In this document: in pieces, positions 1 through 8,381 of the stretch
Position numbering within the stretch: the stretch's first letter is position 1
Layout: every line of letters begins with the position of its first letter
DNA from: Mailhella massiliensis
Lineage (GTDB): Bacteria > Desulfobacterota > Desulfovibrionia > Desulfovibrionales > Desulfovibrionaceae
Reading direction: 5' to 3'
NCBI RefSeq assembly: GCF_900155525.1
Contig: NZ_LT706940.1
Coordinates: 55,689 to 119,688 of the forward strand
DNA: 64,000 nt
The notes under the pieces: model-generated
Told to the model about the DNA's origin: nothing
Databases searched by the model: none
The model's input: the letters and a program-made list of their open reading frames with translations, nothing else
Position numbers and translations under genes: made by a program

Positions 1-221
1 TGCTCACCCCCGAGTTCATGCGCCGCACAAGGCGTTACGCCATACTGGTCATCTTCATCGTGGCCGCCATTCTCACCCCGCCGGACGTCTTCTCCCAGTG
101 CCTCATGGCCCTGCCCATGCTGCTTCTCTACGAGGTGAGCATCTATGTTTCGGCCATGGCGTACAAGAAGAAGGATTCCGGCGACGCTTCGGAAAAAAGC
201 GAAGGGAAAAAGGAGGCCTGA
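1..221 (+). CDS. tatC: Sec-independent protein translocase TatC, C-terminal fragment (cut by window start)
   Basis: Only the last roughly 70 codons are present; the open frame runs in from the window edge (codons in phase with base 3) and ends at TGA 219-221. The fragment shows a hydrophobic segment followed by the TatC-like string LTPPDVFSQ, a second membrane segment ([17 protein letters not shown]) and a short charged cytoplasmic tail rich in Lys/Glu. TatC is the receptor of the twin-arginine pathway, which exports folded cofactor-containing proteins such as periplasmic hydrogenases and formate dehydrogenases. The stop codon lies one base before the hisB start, so the genes are probably co-transcribed. 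Identity rests on the C-terminal motif only. Confidence 0.85.
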   Translation, partial: LTPEFMRRTRRYAILVIFIVAAILTPPDVFSQCLMALPMLLLYEVSIYVSAMAYKKKDSGDASEKSEGKKEA

Positions 222-222
222 C

Positions 223-822
223 ATGGCGGACTATTCTGAACGCGCGGCAGAGCTTTCGCGCTCCACGGGGGAAACCTCGGTACGGCTGGAACTTCTGCTC
301 GAAGGAGCGGGCAACTGCACCGTTTCCACAGGCTTCGGGATGCTCGACCACATGCTCACGCTCACGGCGTTCTGGGCCGGGTTCGACCTCCGTCTCACCT
401 CTTCCGGCGACATGCATGTGGATGCGCACCACACCACGGAAGATGTGGCCCTGTGCCTGGGCAAAGCGCTGCGTGATGCTCTCGGCAACAGAAAAGGCAT
501 AGCCCGCGTGGGCTGGGCGCGCGTGCCCATGGACGAAGCCCTGGCCGACGTGACCATCGACCTGTCGGGCCGCCCGTGGCTGGAGTTCCGGGGCGACGAA
601 CTGCTGCCCCCCGTCATGGCGGGCGAGGAAAAAGACGTATGGCGGGAATTCTACAAGGCCTTCGCCTCCTCCGCCCAGTGCAATCTTCACATTTCTTTCC
701 AGTACGGCAAAAACGGCCATCACCTTCTGGAATCCGCCGCCAAGGGACTGGGCCTTGCGCTGGCGCAGGCTGTGCGCCGCAGCCATGACCGTATGCCCAG
801 CACCAAGGGGAGTCTCGACTGA
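223..822 (+). CDS. hisB: Imidazoleglycerol-phosphate dehydratase
   Basis: A 199-residue protein starting [10 protein letters not shown], the usual length for a monofunctional HisB (no N-terminal phosphatase domain). It converts imidazole-glycerol phosphate to imidazole-acetol phosphate in histidine synthesis. The metal-binding HHTTED motif is at residues 69-74 and the second HHLLES motif is near the C terminus; GFGMLDHML also fits the family. The ATG at 223 was preferred to in-frame upstream starts because it follows the tatC stop directly and has an AGGAGG-like site (aaaaaggaggcctgac) at good spacing. The stop overlaps the next start by one base, suggesting translational coupling. Confidence 0.96.
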   Translation: MADYSERAAELSRSTGETSVRLELLLEGAGNCTVSTGFGMLDHMLTLTAFWAGFDLRLTSSGDMHVDAHHTTEDVALCLGKALRDALGNRKGIARVGWARVPMDEALADVTIDLSGRPWLEFRGDELLPPVMAGEEKDVWREFYKAFASSAQCNLHISFQYGKNGHHLLESAAKGLGLALAQAVRRSHDRMPSTKGSLD

Positions 823-1457
823 TGTTTTTCCGCCATTTCCTCCTTGCCCTGTGCAGCCTCTGCCTGCTGGCCGGCTGCCAGAAGGGGCCCGAACAGCAGC
901 GCCTCATCATGCCCGACCTTGTCGTCGCCGTGGCGCCCTTCACCCAGCCTACGCAGACCACGGAACTTCTTTCCGGCTTCATTCCCGAAGACCAGAAGAA
1001 AATCTCCGAACAGACGCTGGCGGCCTTGGACGATCTTTTCCGCGACAAGCTGAAGAAAAGCGGCCGTTCCTACGTCTTTCTGAGTGATGCCGACATTTCG
1101 GGCGACATGGCCAGAGACGCGCGCGGCCGCAGAAACGCCCTCGTCACCTGGGCGACGCGCGCCCGGGCCGCAGGCGCGGACATGATCATCGTTCCGCACA
1201 TCATCGAGATGCAGGCCCGCGTGGGCGGCAAGGCCGGCGTCATGTCCGCCGCCTCCGTCAACGAAGACTTCTACCTCATCGATGCGCGCGATCCCGCCAC
1301 GCTGGTGATGCGCAGCCACTTTGCCGAAGAGCAGAAATCTCTTGCCAGCGACATCACCAAGATCGGTTCCTTCTTCCGCAGAGGCGGCAGCTGGATCACG
1401 GCTGAGGAACTTGCGGCGGAAGGCATGGACAAGGCTCTGGAGGAATTCGGTCTATGA
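822..1457 (+). CDS. Predicted lipoprotein of unknown function between hisB and hisA
   Basis: A 211-residue protein with a short hydrophobic signal ending in the lipobox LLAGC (Cys about residue 19), so it should be lipidated and membrane anchored on the outside. The mature part is soluble, mixed alpha/beta by appearance, with repeated hydrophobic strands ([19 protein letters not shown]). I do not recognise a named domain; the layout resembles TolB/CsgG-type amino-terminal folds that build a value from a numbered list of strands, but this is only an impression. It overlaps hisB by one base and hisA by four bases (ATGA), so it is locked into the his operon by coupling although nothing suggests a role in histidine synthesis. 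Confidence 0.8.
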   Translation: MFFRHFLLALCSLCLLAGCQKGPEQQRLIMPDLVVAVAPFTQPTQTTELLSGFIPEDQKKISEQTLAALDDLFRDKLKKSGRSYVFLSDADISGDMARDARGRRNALVTWATRARAAGADMIIVPHIIEMQARVGGKAGVMSAASVNEDFYLIDARDPATLVMRSHFAEEQKSLASDITKIGSFFRRGGSWITAEELAAEGMDKALEEFGL

Positions 1458-2191
1458 TCATCTTTCCCGCAGTAGACCTGCAGAACGGCAAGGCCGTGCG
1501 CCTGAAACAGGGCAAGGCCGAAGAGTCCACCGTTTTCAACGATGATCCGGTGGAAGCCGCCCTGCACTGGCAGAAGCAGGGCGCGGAATGGCTGCATCTC
1601 ATCGACCTCGACGGCGCCTTCCAGGGCAAAAGCGTCAACGCCGACCTTGTGGCCCGCATCAGTGCCGCGCTTGACATTCCCATTGAACTCGGCGGAGGCG
1701 TCCGCGACGAAGACGCCGCGCGCATGTGGTTCGACGCAGGCGTGACCCGCCTCATCATCGGAACCATGGCGCTGGAAAAGCCCGCTGAATACGCCCGCCT
1801 CTGTTCCCTGTTCCCCGGCAGAATAGGCGTTTCCCTCGACGCCGTGGACGGCAGGCTGAAAACCCGCGGCTGGGTGACCGATGCGGGCGTTACGGTGGAT
1901 GAAGTGCTGCCCCGCCTTGTGGGCGACGGCACGGCCTTCATCATCTACACCGATATCGCACGCGACGGTATGCAGAGCGGCGTGAACATGCCCATGCTCA
2001 CGCACCTTGCCGAAACAAGCCCCGTACCCGTGGTGGCCGCGGGCGGCGTGGCCACGCTTGAAGACATCAAGGCCCTTTATCCCCTCAGTGTGAACGCCAG
2101 CCTTCAGGGCGCCATTTCCGGCCGCGCCATTTACGAAGGCACGCTGAACCTGCCCGAAGCCATGGCCTGGATCCGCGCGCAGAAGGCGTAG
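1454..2191 (+). CDS. hisA: Phosphoribosylformimino-5-aminoimidazole carboxamide ribotide isomerase
   Basis: A 245-residue (beta/alpha)8 barrel, full length for HisA. It isomerises ProFAR to PRFAR in histidine biosynthesis. The amino-terminal strand [17 protein letters not shown] carries the catalytic Asp8, the mid-barrel YTDIARDGM strand carries the second catalytic Asp, and the phosphate-binding loops ([21 protein letters not shown]) are intact. Translation starts within the end of the lipoprotein gene (ATGA overlap). A strong hairpin follows the stop, closing the operon. Confidence 0.96.
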   Translation: MIIFPAVDLQNGKAVRLKQGKAEESTVFNDDPVEAALHWQKQGAEWLHLIDLDGAFQGKSVNADLVARISAALDIPIELGGGVRDEDAARMWFDAGVTRLIIGTMALEKPAEYARLCSLFPGRIGVSLDAVDGRLKTRGWVTDAGVTVDEVLPRLVGDGTAFIIYTDIARDGMQSGVNMPMLTHLAETSPVPVVAAGGVATLEDIKALYPLSVNASLQGAISGRAIYEGTLNLPEAMAWIRAQKA

Positions 2192-2210
2192 ACACAGCAG
2201 TCGCCGTTTT

Positions 2211-2246
2211 GCAGGCCCGCGCCGAACAGCGCGGGCCTGCTGCTTT
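2211..2246 (+). terminator. Hairpin after hisA
   Basis: Perfect 12-bp stem GCAGGCCCGCGC / GCGCGGGCCTGC (2211-2222 and 2229-2240) with a 6-base loop, 20 bases after the hisA stop. It is followed by tgcttt rather than a long T run, so intrinsic termination may be incomplete. Confidence 0.6.
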
Positions 2247-2595
2247 AATTCCCTGCGGCAACGTTTTCCCTGCTCCCTATCGACCGCAAAAGCGCGCGCC
2301 CCGGCCCCATGCAGCCCCCTCCGGGCCGTTCCCGCCGCTTCGCCGGGACAGTGTTCCCTTCCCCCCCTGAAAAAACTTACGGCTCCCCCCTGTCCGGCGA
2401 CGCTGAAGGCAGAATCGCCTGCGGGCCGAAGTCTCCCCGCCTTCTCCGTACAGCAATACTTCCCCACGGGACGATTTCTTCCCTCCGCCCCTGCCTCCGG
2501 TTCCGCCGGCAGCTTTTCCGGCAGAAAACTCCGCCATTCAAGGCATCGGCCGCGCTCCGCCCCTCGTGCAGAATTCGCGCAGGCGACGCCCGGGC
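2243..2595. other. Gap with no recognisable gene
   Basis: Between the hisA hairpin and the mgtE leader I see no open frame with a ribosome site and no RNA motif that I recognise. Reading frames in this stretch are C-rich and look like chance openings of GC-rich DNA. Confidence 0.5.
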
Positions 2596-2625
2596 TTGAC
2601 ATCTTCAGCTTTTACAGGCTATTGG
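2596..2625 (+). promoter_or_regulatory. Possible promoter of the mgtE leader
   Basis: A consensus -35 TTGACA at 2596-2601 followed after 17-18 bases by ctattg/tattgg, a poor -10. It lies about 35-60 bases before the first leader reading frame. The -35 match is exact; the -10 is weak, so this is tentative. Confidence 0.35.
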
Positions 2626-2659
2626 GGGTCATTCACTCTTTATCTGCAAGGAAGTCGCC

Positions 2660-2713
2660 ATGTCTGCCGACAGTCACAGTCAACATTTCACCTTTCTCGA
2701 CGCTCTGAACTGA
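2660..2713 (+). CDS. Putative 17-residue leader peptide 1 upstream of mgtE
   Basis: ATG at 2660 preceded at 7 bases by AAGGA (2648-2652), encoding MSADSHSQHFTFLDALN and a TGA stop. The initiating region resembles that of leader frame 3 at 3129: both share ATCTGCAAGGA, a 7-base spacer and an early Asp-Ser pair. Too short for family assignment; support is the ribosome site, the partial duplication and the position in a 600-base leader. Confidence 0.35.
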   Translation: MSADSHSQHFTFLDALN

Positions 2714-2763
2714 CGGCCTTGCGCGCATCCTCCCGCAGGCCGCAGGCCGGGCGAGGAGGTTCC

Positions 2764-2964
2764 ATGTTTTTCCCCTCTTTTCCACGTGTTCCGCATCCCC
2801 ACGCGCTCTGTGCCGCGCGCTGCTCTTTGTTGCGCCCTTTCCTCCGCAAAATACCTGCGGCGGCATTCCCCGTCCCTGCCTCCCGCCTCTTCCGGCAATA
2901 CAGCCCTCTTCCCCTGTGCGTAACGCTCCGCTTCCCTGAGGCGGATGCCGTTCCCCTCGTTTAA
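2764..2964 (+). CDS. Putative 66-residue proline-rich leader frame 2 upstream of mgtE
   Basis: ATG at 2764 with a strong GAGGAGG at 2753-2759 (spacing 4). The frame encodes 66 residues with 13 prolines spread along it (early segment MFFPSFPRVPHPH). No domain or signal peptide is recognised. Proline-rich leader frames are known to sense magnesium-dependent translation in enterobacterial mgtA and mgtC leaders; applying that here is inference. Chance opening of GC-rich DNA is the alternative. Confidence 0.3.
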   Translation: MFFPSFPRVPHPHALCAARCSLLRPFLRKIPAAAFPVPASRLFRQYSPLPLCVTLRFPEADAVPLV

Positions 2965-3128
2965 TTCCGCCTGTTCCGACCATGGCAGGAGGGCCGGCCC
3001 CCGTGCGCCCGCTACGGCTCCGCCGTGCGTTGCGTCGATTTCTCACGCACGCACAGCGCAGGCCTCCTTCCGGCATCGTCATGCCGCGTTTCCTGCGGCT
3101 CACCCTTTCCATCTGCAAGGAGCATTCC

Positions 3129-3224
3129 ATGGAAAACCCCGACAGTACCATCGTCCCTTCGGCCCATCGCCCCGAATCCTCCCCTTCAACCGCACAAAAA
3201 GAGGAATCATGCCATGACCCGTAA
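3129..3224 (+). CDS. Putative 31-residue leader peptide 3 overlapping the mgtE start
   Basis: ATG at 3129 with AAGGAG at 3117-3122 region and 7-base spacing. It encodes 31 residues beginning MENPDSTIVP and ends at 3224, 11 bases inside mgtE in another frame, so its translation would be coupled to mgtE initiation. The acidic/proline start is reminiscent of the enterobacterial MgtL peptide, which starts MEPDPT; the resemblance is short and could be chance. Confidence 0.4.
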   Translation: MENPDSTIVPSAHRPESSPSTAQKEESCHDP

Positions 3225-4593
3225 GGATATCGCTCTCTGCGTCCGTGAACTGTCCCGGAACCGCCGCCACCTCGATTTCACCACCATGGCGGAAACCGGG
3301 CATCCCTCCGACCTGGCGGAAGAACTCGCCACCCTTCCCCGCGCCTCCGTCCTTTCCCTGCTGAGAGGGCTGGATAGAGAAACGGCCGCCTCCCTGTTCA
3401 GCTATTTTTCCGAAGAACTCCAGACCGGTCTTTTCCACGACATGAACAAAGAGGAGGCCGCCCGTCTGCTGAAGCATCTCCCCGCCGACGAACGCGCCGA
3501 CCTCTACGGTCTGCTCGATGCTCAGGCCCGGCGGAACATTCTGCCCTCTCTGGAACAGGGCATCCGGGAAGACATGCTCCATCTGGCATCCTTCCCCGAA
3601 GAAAGCACCGGCTCCGCCACCACTTCCGAATATATTTCCGTTCTTCCCGAAACGCGGGTCGCGGCGGCGCTCAAAACCGTACGGGCTGCGGCGCGCGGCA
3701 GCGAAACCGTCTATATCGTTTATGTGCTCGACAGGGAAAAGCATCTGCTCGGCACCGTGTCGCTCCGGGAACTGCTGCTTGCGGACGACAACGCCGCCGT
3801 GGAAAGCATCATGCGCCGCCGTCCCGTTTCCGTACGCGCCTCATGGCCGCGCACCCGCTCCACGGAAATGATACGCCGCTACGACCTGCTGGCCCTGCCC
3901 GTCATGGACGACGACAACAAGATGATGGGCATCATCACCGTGGACGACGCCATGGACATAGAAAAGGAACAGGACGCCTCCCAGCTCGCCCGCTTCGGCG
4001 GCACGGCCACGGCCGACGACACCGATCTGGACATTCTGAAGTCCTCCCTGCCCGCCATGTTCAGAGTGCGCGTGTTCTGGCTCATCTTCCTTACCGTGTT
4101 CGGCGTCATCACCAGCACCTTCGTCGCCGCGCAGGAGGAAATACTCTCCCGCGTCATCGTGCTTGCCGCATTCATCGCACCCATCGTGGACATGGGCGGC
4201 AATACCGGCAGCCAGTCCGCCACGCTGGTCATACGCTCCATGGCCGTGGGCGACGTAACGCTCTGCCTGTCCGATCTGTGGCGCGTGCTCCGGCGGGAAA
4301 TGCCCGTCGCCTGCGCCCTCGGGCTCAGCGTAGCCGTGCTGGAAGGGATTCTGGCCTGGTTCTCCAAGGGCATCAGCTTCGACGTCATCCTCACCGTGGG
4401 GCTCAGCATGTTCGTCTGCACCGCAGCCGGAGGCGTCATCGGCCTCTGTCTGCCCTTCGTTGCCCGTCGCATGGGCACGGACCCGGCCACGCTCTCTTCC
4501 CCGCTCATCACGTCCATCATGGATCTTTTCGGGGTATGCATCTACTTCGCCTTCGCCTATCTCTTCCTCGGTGATCTTCTGACGGCCGTATAA
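3214..4593 (+). CDS. mgtE: Magnesium transporter MgtE
   Basis: A 459-residue protein of normal MgtE length. Order of parts: N-terminal alpha-solenoid domain (about 1-120, with LARASVLSLLRGL-type repeats), a CBS-domain pair (about 130-245), then five membrane segments (about 275-459). The MgtE signature with GGNTGSQSATL lies in the second membrane helix region. MgtE is a homodimeric inner-membrane Mg2+ channel gated by Mg2+ bound to its N and CBS domains. ATG at 3214 was chosen because GAGGAA sits 8-13 bases upstream and the family starts near there; longer in-frame extensions upstream run through the leader. A perfect bidirectional terminator follows. Confidence 0.94.
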   Translation: MTRKDIALCVRELSRNRRHLDFTTMAETGHPSDLAEELATLPRASVLSLLRGLDRETAASLFSYFSEELQTGLFHDMNKEEAARLLKHLPADERADLYGLLDAQARRNILPSLEQGIREDMLHLASFPEESTGSATTSEYISVLPETRVAAALKTVRAAARGSETVYIVYVLDREKHLLGTVSLRELLLADDNAAVESIMRRRPVSVRASWPRTRSTEMIRRYDLLALPVMDDDNKMMGIITVDDAMDIEKEQDASQLARFGGTATADDTDLDILKSSLPAMFRVRVFWLIFLTVFGVITSTFVAAQEEILSRVIVLAAFIAPIVDMGGNTGSQSATLVIRSMAVGDVTLCLSDLWRVLRREMPVACALGLSVAVLEGILAWFSKGISFDVILTVGLSMFVCTAAGGVIGLCLPFVARRMGTDPATLSSPLITSIMDLFGVCIYFAFAYLFLGDLLTAV

Positions 4594-4650
4594 GCGAAGA
4601 ACTTCGGAAAGATAACGCAGGCACAGAACATTCCCTCTTCCATCATGCGT

Positions 4651-4692
4651 ATGAAAAAAGACGCCCTTCTTCGGAAAGGCGTCTTTTTTCAT
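4651..4692. terminator. Bidirectional terminator between mgtE and the DMT permease gene
   Basis: Perfect 15-bp inverted repeat ATGAAAAAAGACGCC / GGCGTCTTTTTTCAT (4651-4665, 4678-4692) with a 12-base loop. T runs are present on both strands, fitting the convergent genes on either side. Confidence 0.9.
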
Positions 4693-4708
4693 GCAGCGGA
4701 AAACAGCG

Positions 4709-5581
4709 TTACTTCTTCAGCGCAAGCAGCAGCACGGAGCCGATGACCAGCGCACAGCCCACCCAGCCGATGAAGGAAAAGTTCTCGTTCCAGAAGCACC
4801 AGCACAAAAGCGTGCTCACCACCGGTTCCAGATTGCCCAGAATGGCGGCCTGCACAGGAGAAAGATAGCGCAGCGACTGCCCGTACCAGAAATAGGAAAT
4901 ATAGGTGGACACCACGCTGAGAATGAAGAGAGCCCCCATCGCATGCAGCGTCATGGGACCGAACTCCGCGAAGAAGGCCAGCACCAGCGCGGCGGGGAGA
5001 AAGGTGAGGGCGAAAAGCGCCTGTGTGGAATAACGATCCTTGTACCAGGTGAAAAAGAGGAACTGGAAGGCATAGGTAAAACCGGAAAGCAGGCCGCAGC
5101 CTATGCCGATATAGGATATCTCCTCTCCGAGGCTGCCGCCCGAAAGGCAGACCAGACTGGTTCCCACCATGGCAAGCGCCAGCGCAGCCACCTTCACTTT
5201 GTTGATGGCTTCATGGAAAATCAGCCGGGAGAAGAAGGCCACCCACGCCGGAGCCGTGAACATGAGAATGATGGCAAGCGCCCCGCCGCTTTTCTGAATG
5301 GAAATCTGCAGAGAGAGAATGACCAGCGACACGTTCACGGCGCCGAAGAGCAGCATGCTTACAAGGTCGCGCCCGCGGGCATGAAGGCCTCCGCTCAAAA
5401 GCGCGTGCACAAGAAAGCACAGGCCGGAAATGGCCAGTCGCCAGAACGCGACGGACGTGGGCCCCATGCCTTCGGCGAAACACACGCGGGAAACAGGACC
5501 GATGATGGCCCAGGCCAGCGCCGCCATGATGCAGTAACCGGTTCCTACCCAGAACCGGCGATCATTCATAAGCTTTTTCAC
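4709..5581 (-). CDS. EamA/DMT-superfamily permease
   Basis: A 290-residue integral membrane protein with about ten hydrophobic helices arranged as two EamA repeats (about 15-145 and 160-290). Typical DMT features include the early Pro after the first helix (AIIGPVSR) and the end-of-repeat pattern LGNLEPVVSTLL. Members export or import amino acids, metabolites or drugs; the substrate cannot be read from sequence. I chose the GTG at 5581, which overlaps the upstream stop (GTGA) and has GGAGAAG before it; an ATG five codons later (5569) is the alternative. The overlap suggests coupling to the B3/4-domain gene. Confidence 0.88.
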   Translation of the reverse strand: MKKLMNDRRFWVGTGYCIMAALAWAIIGPVSRVCFAEGMGPTSVAFWRLAISGLCFLVHALLSGGLHARGRDLVSMLLFGAVNVSLVILSLQISIQKSGGALAIILMFTAPAWVAFFSRLIFHEAINKVKVAALALAMVGTSLVCLSGGSLGEEISYIGIGCGLLSGFTYAFQFLFFTWYKDRYSTQALFALTFLPAALVLAFFAEFGPMTLHAMGALFILSVVSTYISYFWYGQSLRYLSPVQAAILGNLEPVVSTLLCWCFWNENFSFIGWVGCALVIGSVLLLALKK

Positions 5582-6255
5582 GCACGCTTCTCCACAATGC
5601 CGCAGACGAGATTCTCCGCACCCGTCAGCTCCACAAAAAGCGTGCGGGCCAGATCGAGCGCTCTTTCCAGTTCGGCCCTTGGCGAAAAGGAATATATGAG
5701 GGTAAGGATACGGCGGCTTTCGGGGCGCACCATGGCCCGCGTGGAATCGCTGGTGGGGCTGCCCACCGCGCCCGCGTCGTCCGCAAGAAGAGGCATGTTC
5801 TCCAGATCCACGGCATCCTTGCCTATGCCCGGATAGCTCTCCCCGTTACGGCCGCGACGCAGCACAAGCGTGCCTTCCAGCCTGTCCCTGTCGTAGGAAC
5901 CGAGAGAAAATCCCGTTTCCAGAGAAATCAGGTTGTTCACATCCACCACGGTGTTGATGCGGTAAAGATCCTTGCCCTGACGCACGCGGCGGTACAGCGC
6001 TTCGGAAGAAACGCGCCAGCGCCCCGGATCCTTGCCGCAGGCCTTGTATCCGCGCCGGGATTCACCGAGATTGGGCATGTCGGCAAGGGGAGTCGCTTCC
6101 AGCCGCGCCTTCAGACCGGGCAGAAAAAGCGCGAAACGGCTCCATACGGCTTCGCCGGATTCCACAGGCTGCGCCTCATAGCAGAGCCAGCCCAGACGGC
6201 ATTCCGGGCAACGGGAAAGCATGTCGTCGTCGATGCGTATATCAGGTTCGAGCAT
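5578..6255 (-). CDS. B3/4 (tRNA-binding-like) domain protein
   Basis: A 225-residue soluble protein resembling the B3/B4 domain of the phenylalanyl-tRNA synthetase beta chain: a central segment RRVRQGKDLYRINTVVDVNNLISLETG is typical of stand-alone B3/4 proteins, in which this fold may edit mischarged amino acids or tRNA. The start at 6255 (MLEPDIRIDD) is preferred because an in-frame extension upstream would run across the tRNA-Ala gene. A Cys pair CPEC occurs near residue 15. It is placed directly downstream of a tRNA gene and coupled to a DMT permease. Biochemical role unknown. Confidence 0.8.
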   Translation of the reverse strand: MLEPDIRIDDDMLSRCPECRLGWLCYEAQPVESGEAVWSRFALFLPGLKARLEATPLADMPNLGESRRGYKACGKDPGRWRVSSEALYRRVRQGKDLYRINTVVDVNNLISLETGFSLGSYDRDRLEGTLVLRRGRNGESYPGIGKDAVDLENMPLLADDAGAVGSPTSDSTRAMVRPESRRILTLIYSFSPRAELERALDLARTLFVELTGAENLVCGIVEKRA

Positions 6256-6315
6256 ATCTCGCTCCGGTGTAAAGATATGAAAAAAGCCGCCTGTAGGTAC
6301 AGGCGGCTGAAATTC

Positions 6316-6391
<76 letters not shown>

Positions 6392-6472
6392 GTTGCAGGT
6401 GTATATTTGCCAGATTCATTCCCGGCCGTCAAGCAAAAAATATGCATCCGGCCGATTTTTCCTCCGAAAAGA

Positions 6473-6778
6473 CTATTCCAGCACGGCAAGGGCGTCGAGC
6501 ACGCTCTGCAGTGTGCCTTCCTCGCCCGCCTCGCGCATGAGCCTGCCGATGAACTGCATCTGCCGCCTTCTGGCCTCGTGACCGGAAAGACGGTCGTACT
6601 CATCCAGAGCGTCGCGCAGATCTTCGGGCAGCGGCAGGCGGGCCCTTTTGACGGCGGGAATTTTGGCAAGGCGTTCACCCACTTCCTGAAGGGCCGAGCT
6701 GTCGCGCTTTTTCTGCGAACGGCTCACGCATTCCTTCTCTTCCTCTCCGCCTATCTGGTAACGGTTCCTGCGGGGCAT
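6473..6778 (-). CDS. DarP/YjgA-like ribosome assembly factor (DUF615), short form
   Basis: A 101-residue, highly charged helical protein. The stretch VGERLAKIPAVKRARLPLPEDLRDALDEYDRL followed by RRRQMQFIGRLMRE matches the DUF615 pattern (SRSQKKRDSSALQ is also typical), a family that binds the 50S subunit during late assembly. Proteobacterial DarP is about 170-180 residues, so this version lacks the C-terminal part; short forms may be normal in this lineage. The start abuts the stop of the upstream gene at 6779, so the two are co-translated. Confidence 0.8.
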   Translation of the reverse strand: MPRRNRYQIGGEEEKECVSRSQKKRDSSALQEVGERLAKIPAVKRARLPLPEDLRDALDEYDRLSGHEARRRQMQFIGRLMREAGEEGTLQSVLDALAVLE

Positions 6779-7156
6779 TTACTGCTGTACCTCGGGGCCG
6801 CCGTCTTCAGGGTTGAAGTTGGCGCTTTCCTCCATTTCCAGCGTGTCTATCTTCTCTTCCAGCCACTCCATGAGGGCGCGGGCCGTGTGATAGTTGAAAA
6901 GCACGCGGGAATGGATGTGACGGTTGATGACGCGCTCTTCCTCATCGAAGGGCACCACTTCCGCGCCGAAGGCTCCGTCCGGCTCCACGGCACGTTCGGA
7001 AAACGACGGAAGCTTGTCGCTTTCCACATAAAAATTCACTTCTATCTCGCCCTGCGGATTGATGCCGCCCCACACGCCGTGCGTGTACTGAAGGCGGCAG
7101 TCAGGGTCCTGGCTGTATTCGTAGCGCACCCTGCTGGGATATCTGATCTGACTCAT
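6779..7156 (-). CDS. Conserved hypothetical protein upstream of the DarP-like gene
   Basis: A 125-residue acidic soluble protein beginning MSQIRYPSRVRYEYSQ. Features: beta-rich N-terminal half with GGINPQGEIEVNFYVES, a short helix ending RALMEWLEEKID, and an acidic tail. The general shape (strand-rich core and a terminal helix before an acidic tail) recalls DUF3467-type proteins, but I cannot assign it firmly. It directly precedes the DarP-like gene with no gap, so a ribosome-related or housekeeping role is possible. Confidence 0.7.
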   Translation of the reverse strand: MSQIRYPSRVRYEYSQDPDCRLQYTHGVWGGINPQGEIEVNFYVESDKLPSFSERAVEPDGAFGAEVVPFDEEERVINRHIHSRVLFNYHTARALMEWLEEKIDTLEMEESANFNPEDGGPEVQQ

Positions 7157-7364
7157 GCAAACCTCTCAAAAACGGCCGCCTCGCGGGCTGGCCGGGACAT
7201 TTCCTCATATCCCGAACAGCCCTTCAAGTAAAGGATCTTATGCTCTCCCGGGCCGCCTGCGCTTCCGCCGGATACTTGACGGAAGGCCGGTCGCGCGGCA
7301 CATTGGGTCATTCAAGACGGCCAGAGGAACCCGGCCTCCGACATCACTCCCAAGAGGAACATAT

Positions 7365-7928
7365 ATGAACAGCTACACCAAGGAAACGCTGCCCGTCCGC
7401 CCCATCTTCGATTTTGAGCTCATGCTGAACCTTCTTTCCGAAAAGCGACTCGGCGGCAAGGTGGTCGAAGAGCTGGCCGAAACCTGGGAACGCTGGCTGC
7501 CCATGCTGCACGCCCTCAAGCTGGAAACCGGCAAGGGCCGCTATCTCGCCCTGTGGCTGGATGAAGCCGTGGAAAAGGAAGTGGACGAAGAATGGGCCAG
7601 GTCCTCCGAATACGGCTACCGCCTGAGCGCCCTTGCCCAGACCATGTGCCAGTGCGCGGTGTACCAGCTCATGCCCGAGGTGGAAGAAGCGGGCTGCGCC
7701 CCGGCTCCCGAGCCTACGGCCGCTCTGCGCGAAGTCCTTGCCAGGGAAGGACTGGAATATCAGGACGTGACCCACTCCATGCTGCCCAAGTTCAGCGTGC
7801 TCACCCCCTATCCCTTCCGCGGCGCGTGCGACATCTGCTACCTGCGCAAGGAATGCCCCAAGGCCAACGGCCAGGCCAACCAGTTCCGCTCCTTCGAAAT
7901 CGGCGGCGAACCGCAGCAGCAGGCGTAA
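7365..7928 (+). CDS. Conserved hypothetical protein with a Cys cluster
   Basis: A 187-residue soluble, acidic, mostly helical protein. The C-terminal part carries CDICYLRKECPK, a Cys-x2-Cys-x5-Cys arrangement that might bind metal; two further Cys occur in MCQCAVYQ. ATG 7365 has AGAGGAA upstream at good spacing. It ends two bases before dgkA, so the pair is co-transcribed. I do not recognise the family. Confidence 0.7.
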   Translation: MNSYTKETLPVRPIFDFELMLNLLSEKRLGGKVVEELAETWERWLPMLHALKLETGKGRYLALWLDEAVEKEVDEEWARSSEYGYRLSALAQTMCQCAVYQLMPEVEEAGCAPAPEPTAALREVLAREGLEYQDVTHSMLPKFSVLTPYPFRGACDICYLRKECPKANGQANQFRSFEIGGEPQQQA

Positions 7929-7930
7929 TC

Positions 7931-8305
7931 ATGAACGGCGAACGCTTCAAGGAAGGCTTCTTCCACATCTTCAAGGCCGCGGGCTATTCCCTGGCCGGAC
8001 TCGGAACGGGCCTGCGCCTCAGTCTGGCCTTCCGGCAGGAAACGGGCATACTCATCCTTCTCATCATCCTGCTGGCCGTCTTCCAGAAGCCCGCGCTCAC
8101 CTGGCTCATCGCCCTGGGTGCCTGGCTTCTGGTCATGATGGCGGAACTCATCAATACCGCCATTGAGGAAACCCTCAATCTCATCACCAAAGAATACAAC
8201 ATCGGAGTGAAGAACGCCAAGGACATGGCCTCCGCCGCCGTCTTCCTGCTGCTCGTCGTCAATGCCGCGCTCTGGTTCTGCATGTTCGTGCTGAACCTGC
8301 TCTAG
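7931..8305 (+). CDS. dgkA: Diacylglycerol kinase (prokaryotic, DgkA)
   Basis: A 124-residue inner-membrane protein with an amphipathic N-terminal helix and three membrane helices, the normal size of DgkA. The signature ELINTAIEETLNLI and the NAKDMASAAV stretch (active-site Glu, Asn and Lys/Asp-containing loop) are intact. It phosphorylates diacylglycerol released during membrane glycan synthesis, returning it to phosphatidic acid. It follows the upstream gene with a 2-base gap. Confidence 0.94.
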   Translation: MNGERFKEGFFHIFKAAGYSLAGLGTGLRLSLAFRQETGILILLIILLAVFQKPALTWLIALGAWLLVMMAELINTAIEETLNLITKEYNIGVKNAKDMASAAVFLLLVVNAALWFCMFVLNLL

Positions 8306-8381
8306 CCGGGGCAGCCCGAAACGGACCTTCGCAAGCCGCCCCGAAGCGGCATATGCATCAATCCTTCAGCCACACCGTGCC

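Noticed and set aside
1271..2602. Minus-strand frame covering hisA and the following gap
   Set aside because: Antisense to hisA, no family-like segment, no ribosome site.
2243..3213. M-box magnesium riboswitch before mgtE
   Set aside because: I could not find the conserved M-box core segments in the leader; the visible structure is small reading frames instead.
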